DNA from: Angelakisella sp.
Lineage (GTDB): Bacteria; Bacillota; Clostridia; Oscillospirales; Ruminococcaceae
DNA length: 6,245 nt
Reading direction: 5' to 3'
NCBI GenBank assembly: GCA_022794295.1
Contig: JAAWEO010000131.1
Coordinates: 1 to 6,245 of the forward strand
A model generated the notes under the pieces. That model was not told where the DNA came from, made no database searches, and was given only the letters and a program-made list of their open reading frames with translations. Every line of letters begins with the position of its first letter. Position 1 is the first letter of the stretch. Below are positions 5,997 through 6,245 of the stretch, piece after piece. The position numbers were made by a program, and so were the translations under genes.

Positions 5997-6125
5997 GCGG
6001 CCTGGAGGCCGAATCCAGACCCTACCCGCCGCTTCGCGGCTTAACGGTGTGCGAAGGGGATAGTGGGTGCCTGGAGTCCGAACGTGCACAGGGCGAAGCG
6101 ATTCCCCGGCCTTTGACAGACCAGG
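5997..6125. other. Hairpin-rich stretch without a gene after ntpE
   Basis: No reading frame with a start codon and ribosome binding site is seen. The sequence folds well. Hairpins lie at 5998-6011 (CGGCC/GGCCG, loop TGGA) and 6028-6040 (GCCGC/GCGGC, loop TTC). GGGGA at 6056-6060 can pair with TCCCC at 6103-6107, enclosing a GTGC/GCAC stem at 6067-6089. The motif CCTGGAGnCCGAA occurs twice (6001-6013 and 6070-6082). Neither hairpin has a T run, so no intrinsic terminator is evident. The stretch joins the right repeat copy directly and has no counterpart beside the left copy. It may be part of the same element, an untranslated structured RNA, or the remains of an insertion. Confidence 0.45.
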
Positions 6126-6245
6126 GCGGGCGAGGTTTCTGCTGGGGCAGCACCATGCCCGAAGCCCAACGCCCAGTACCGGGTAGCCTTTCTGTCACCG
6201 GACATCAGTCCGGTCCGGGTCCAGGGCGGACAGCGCCTGGTCGCC
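6126..6245 (-). repeat. Right copy of the hairpin-rich inverted repeat
   Basis: This is the inverted partner of 31-150 and runs off the window end. The hairpins are preserved: 6221-6240, 6197-6214 (perfect 7-bp stem) and 6140-6152, where the left copy's T-G pair is a T-A pair. On the minus strand the shared short frame ends with TGA at 6197-6195, preceded by the same 16 residues as in the left copy except at their very start. Its beginning lies outside the window. On the + strand a second frame is open from 6117 to the end but has no ATG or GTG start. With two copies pointing inwards, recombination between them could invert the roughly 6-kb segment in between. Confidence 0.85.

Noticed and set aside
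6028..6040. Hairpin after ntpE as an operon terminator
   Set aside because: The stem is only five pairs and is followed by TTAACGG, not a T run.
1..6245. CRISPR array, tRNA or rRNA gene
   Set aside because: No regularly spaced direct repeats, no tRNA cloverleaf and no rRNA signature were seen on either strand.

Overview
The window is a GC-rich bacterial segment. Its strong AGGAGG-type ribosome binding sites, one near-consensus sigma-A promoter, GTG starts and a bacterial V/A-type ATPase operon suggest a Gram-positive anaerobe of the Clostridia, perhaps Oscillospirales. That placement is inferred from style and protein flavour, not from a marker gene.

Layout. Positions 31-150 hold one copy of a hairpin-rich repeat, and 6126-6245 hold a second copy in inverted orientation. 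A sigma-A promoter (157-185) right beside the left copy drives a one-gene unit, ogt (240-779), which ends in a strong intrinsic terminator (783-809). The 374-base gap at 780-1153 has no gene. It carries a candidate promoter (961-989) and a structured leader (1020-1143) that looks like a riboswitch or other cis-regulatory RNA of unknown class.

From 1154 to 5996 six genes run on the + strand with short spacings, as one V/A-type ATPase operon: a coiled-coil G/H-like stalk protein, C (ntpC), I (ntpI), K (ntpK), F (ntpG) and E (ntpE). Together they encode the membrane motor (I and the K ring), the central-stalk parts C and F, and the peripheral stalk (E with G/H). The catalytic A and B subunits and rotor subunit D, which normally follow E, are absent. 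After ntpE the sequence changes at once into a hairpin-rich stretch without a gene (5997-6125) and then the right repeat copy. Either an element has landed between ntpE and ntpA, or the segment was rearranged through the repeats, or the sequence is misjoined there.

The points most worth following are the leader RNA, the inverted repeat pair and the broken operon end.
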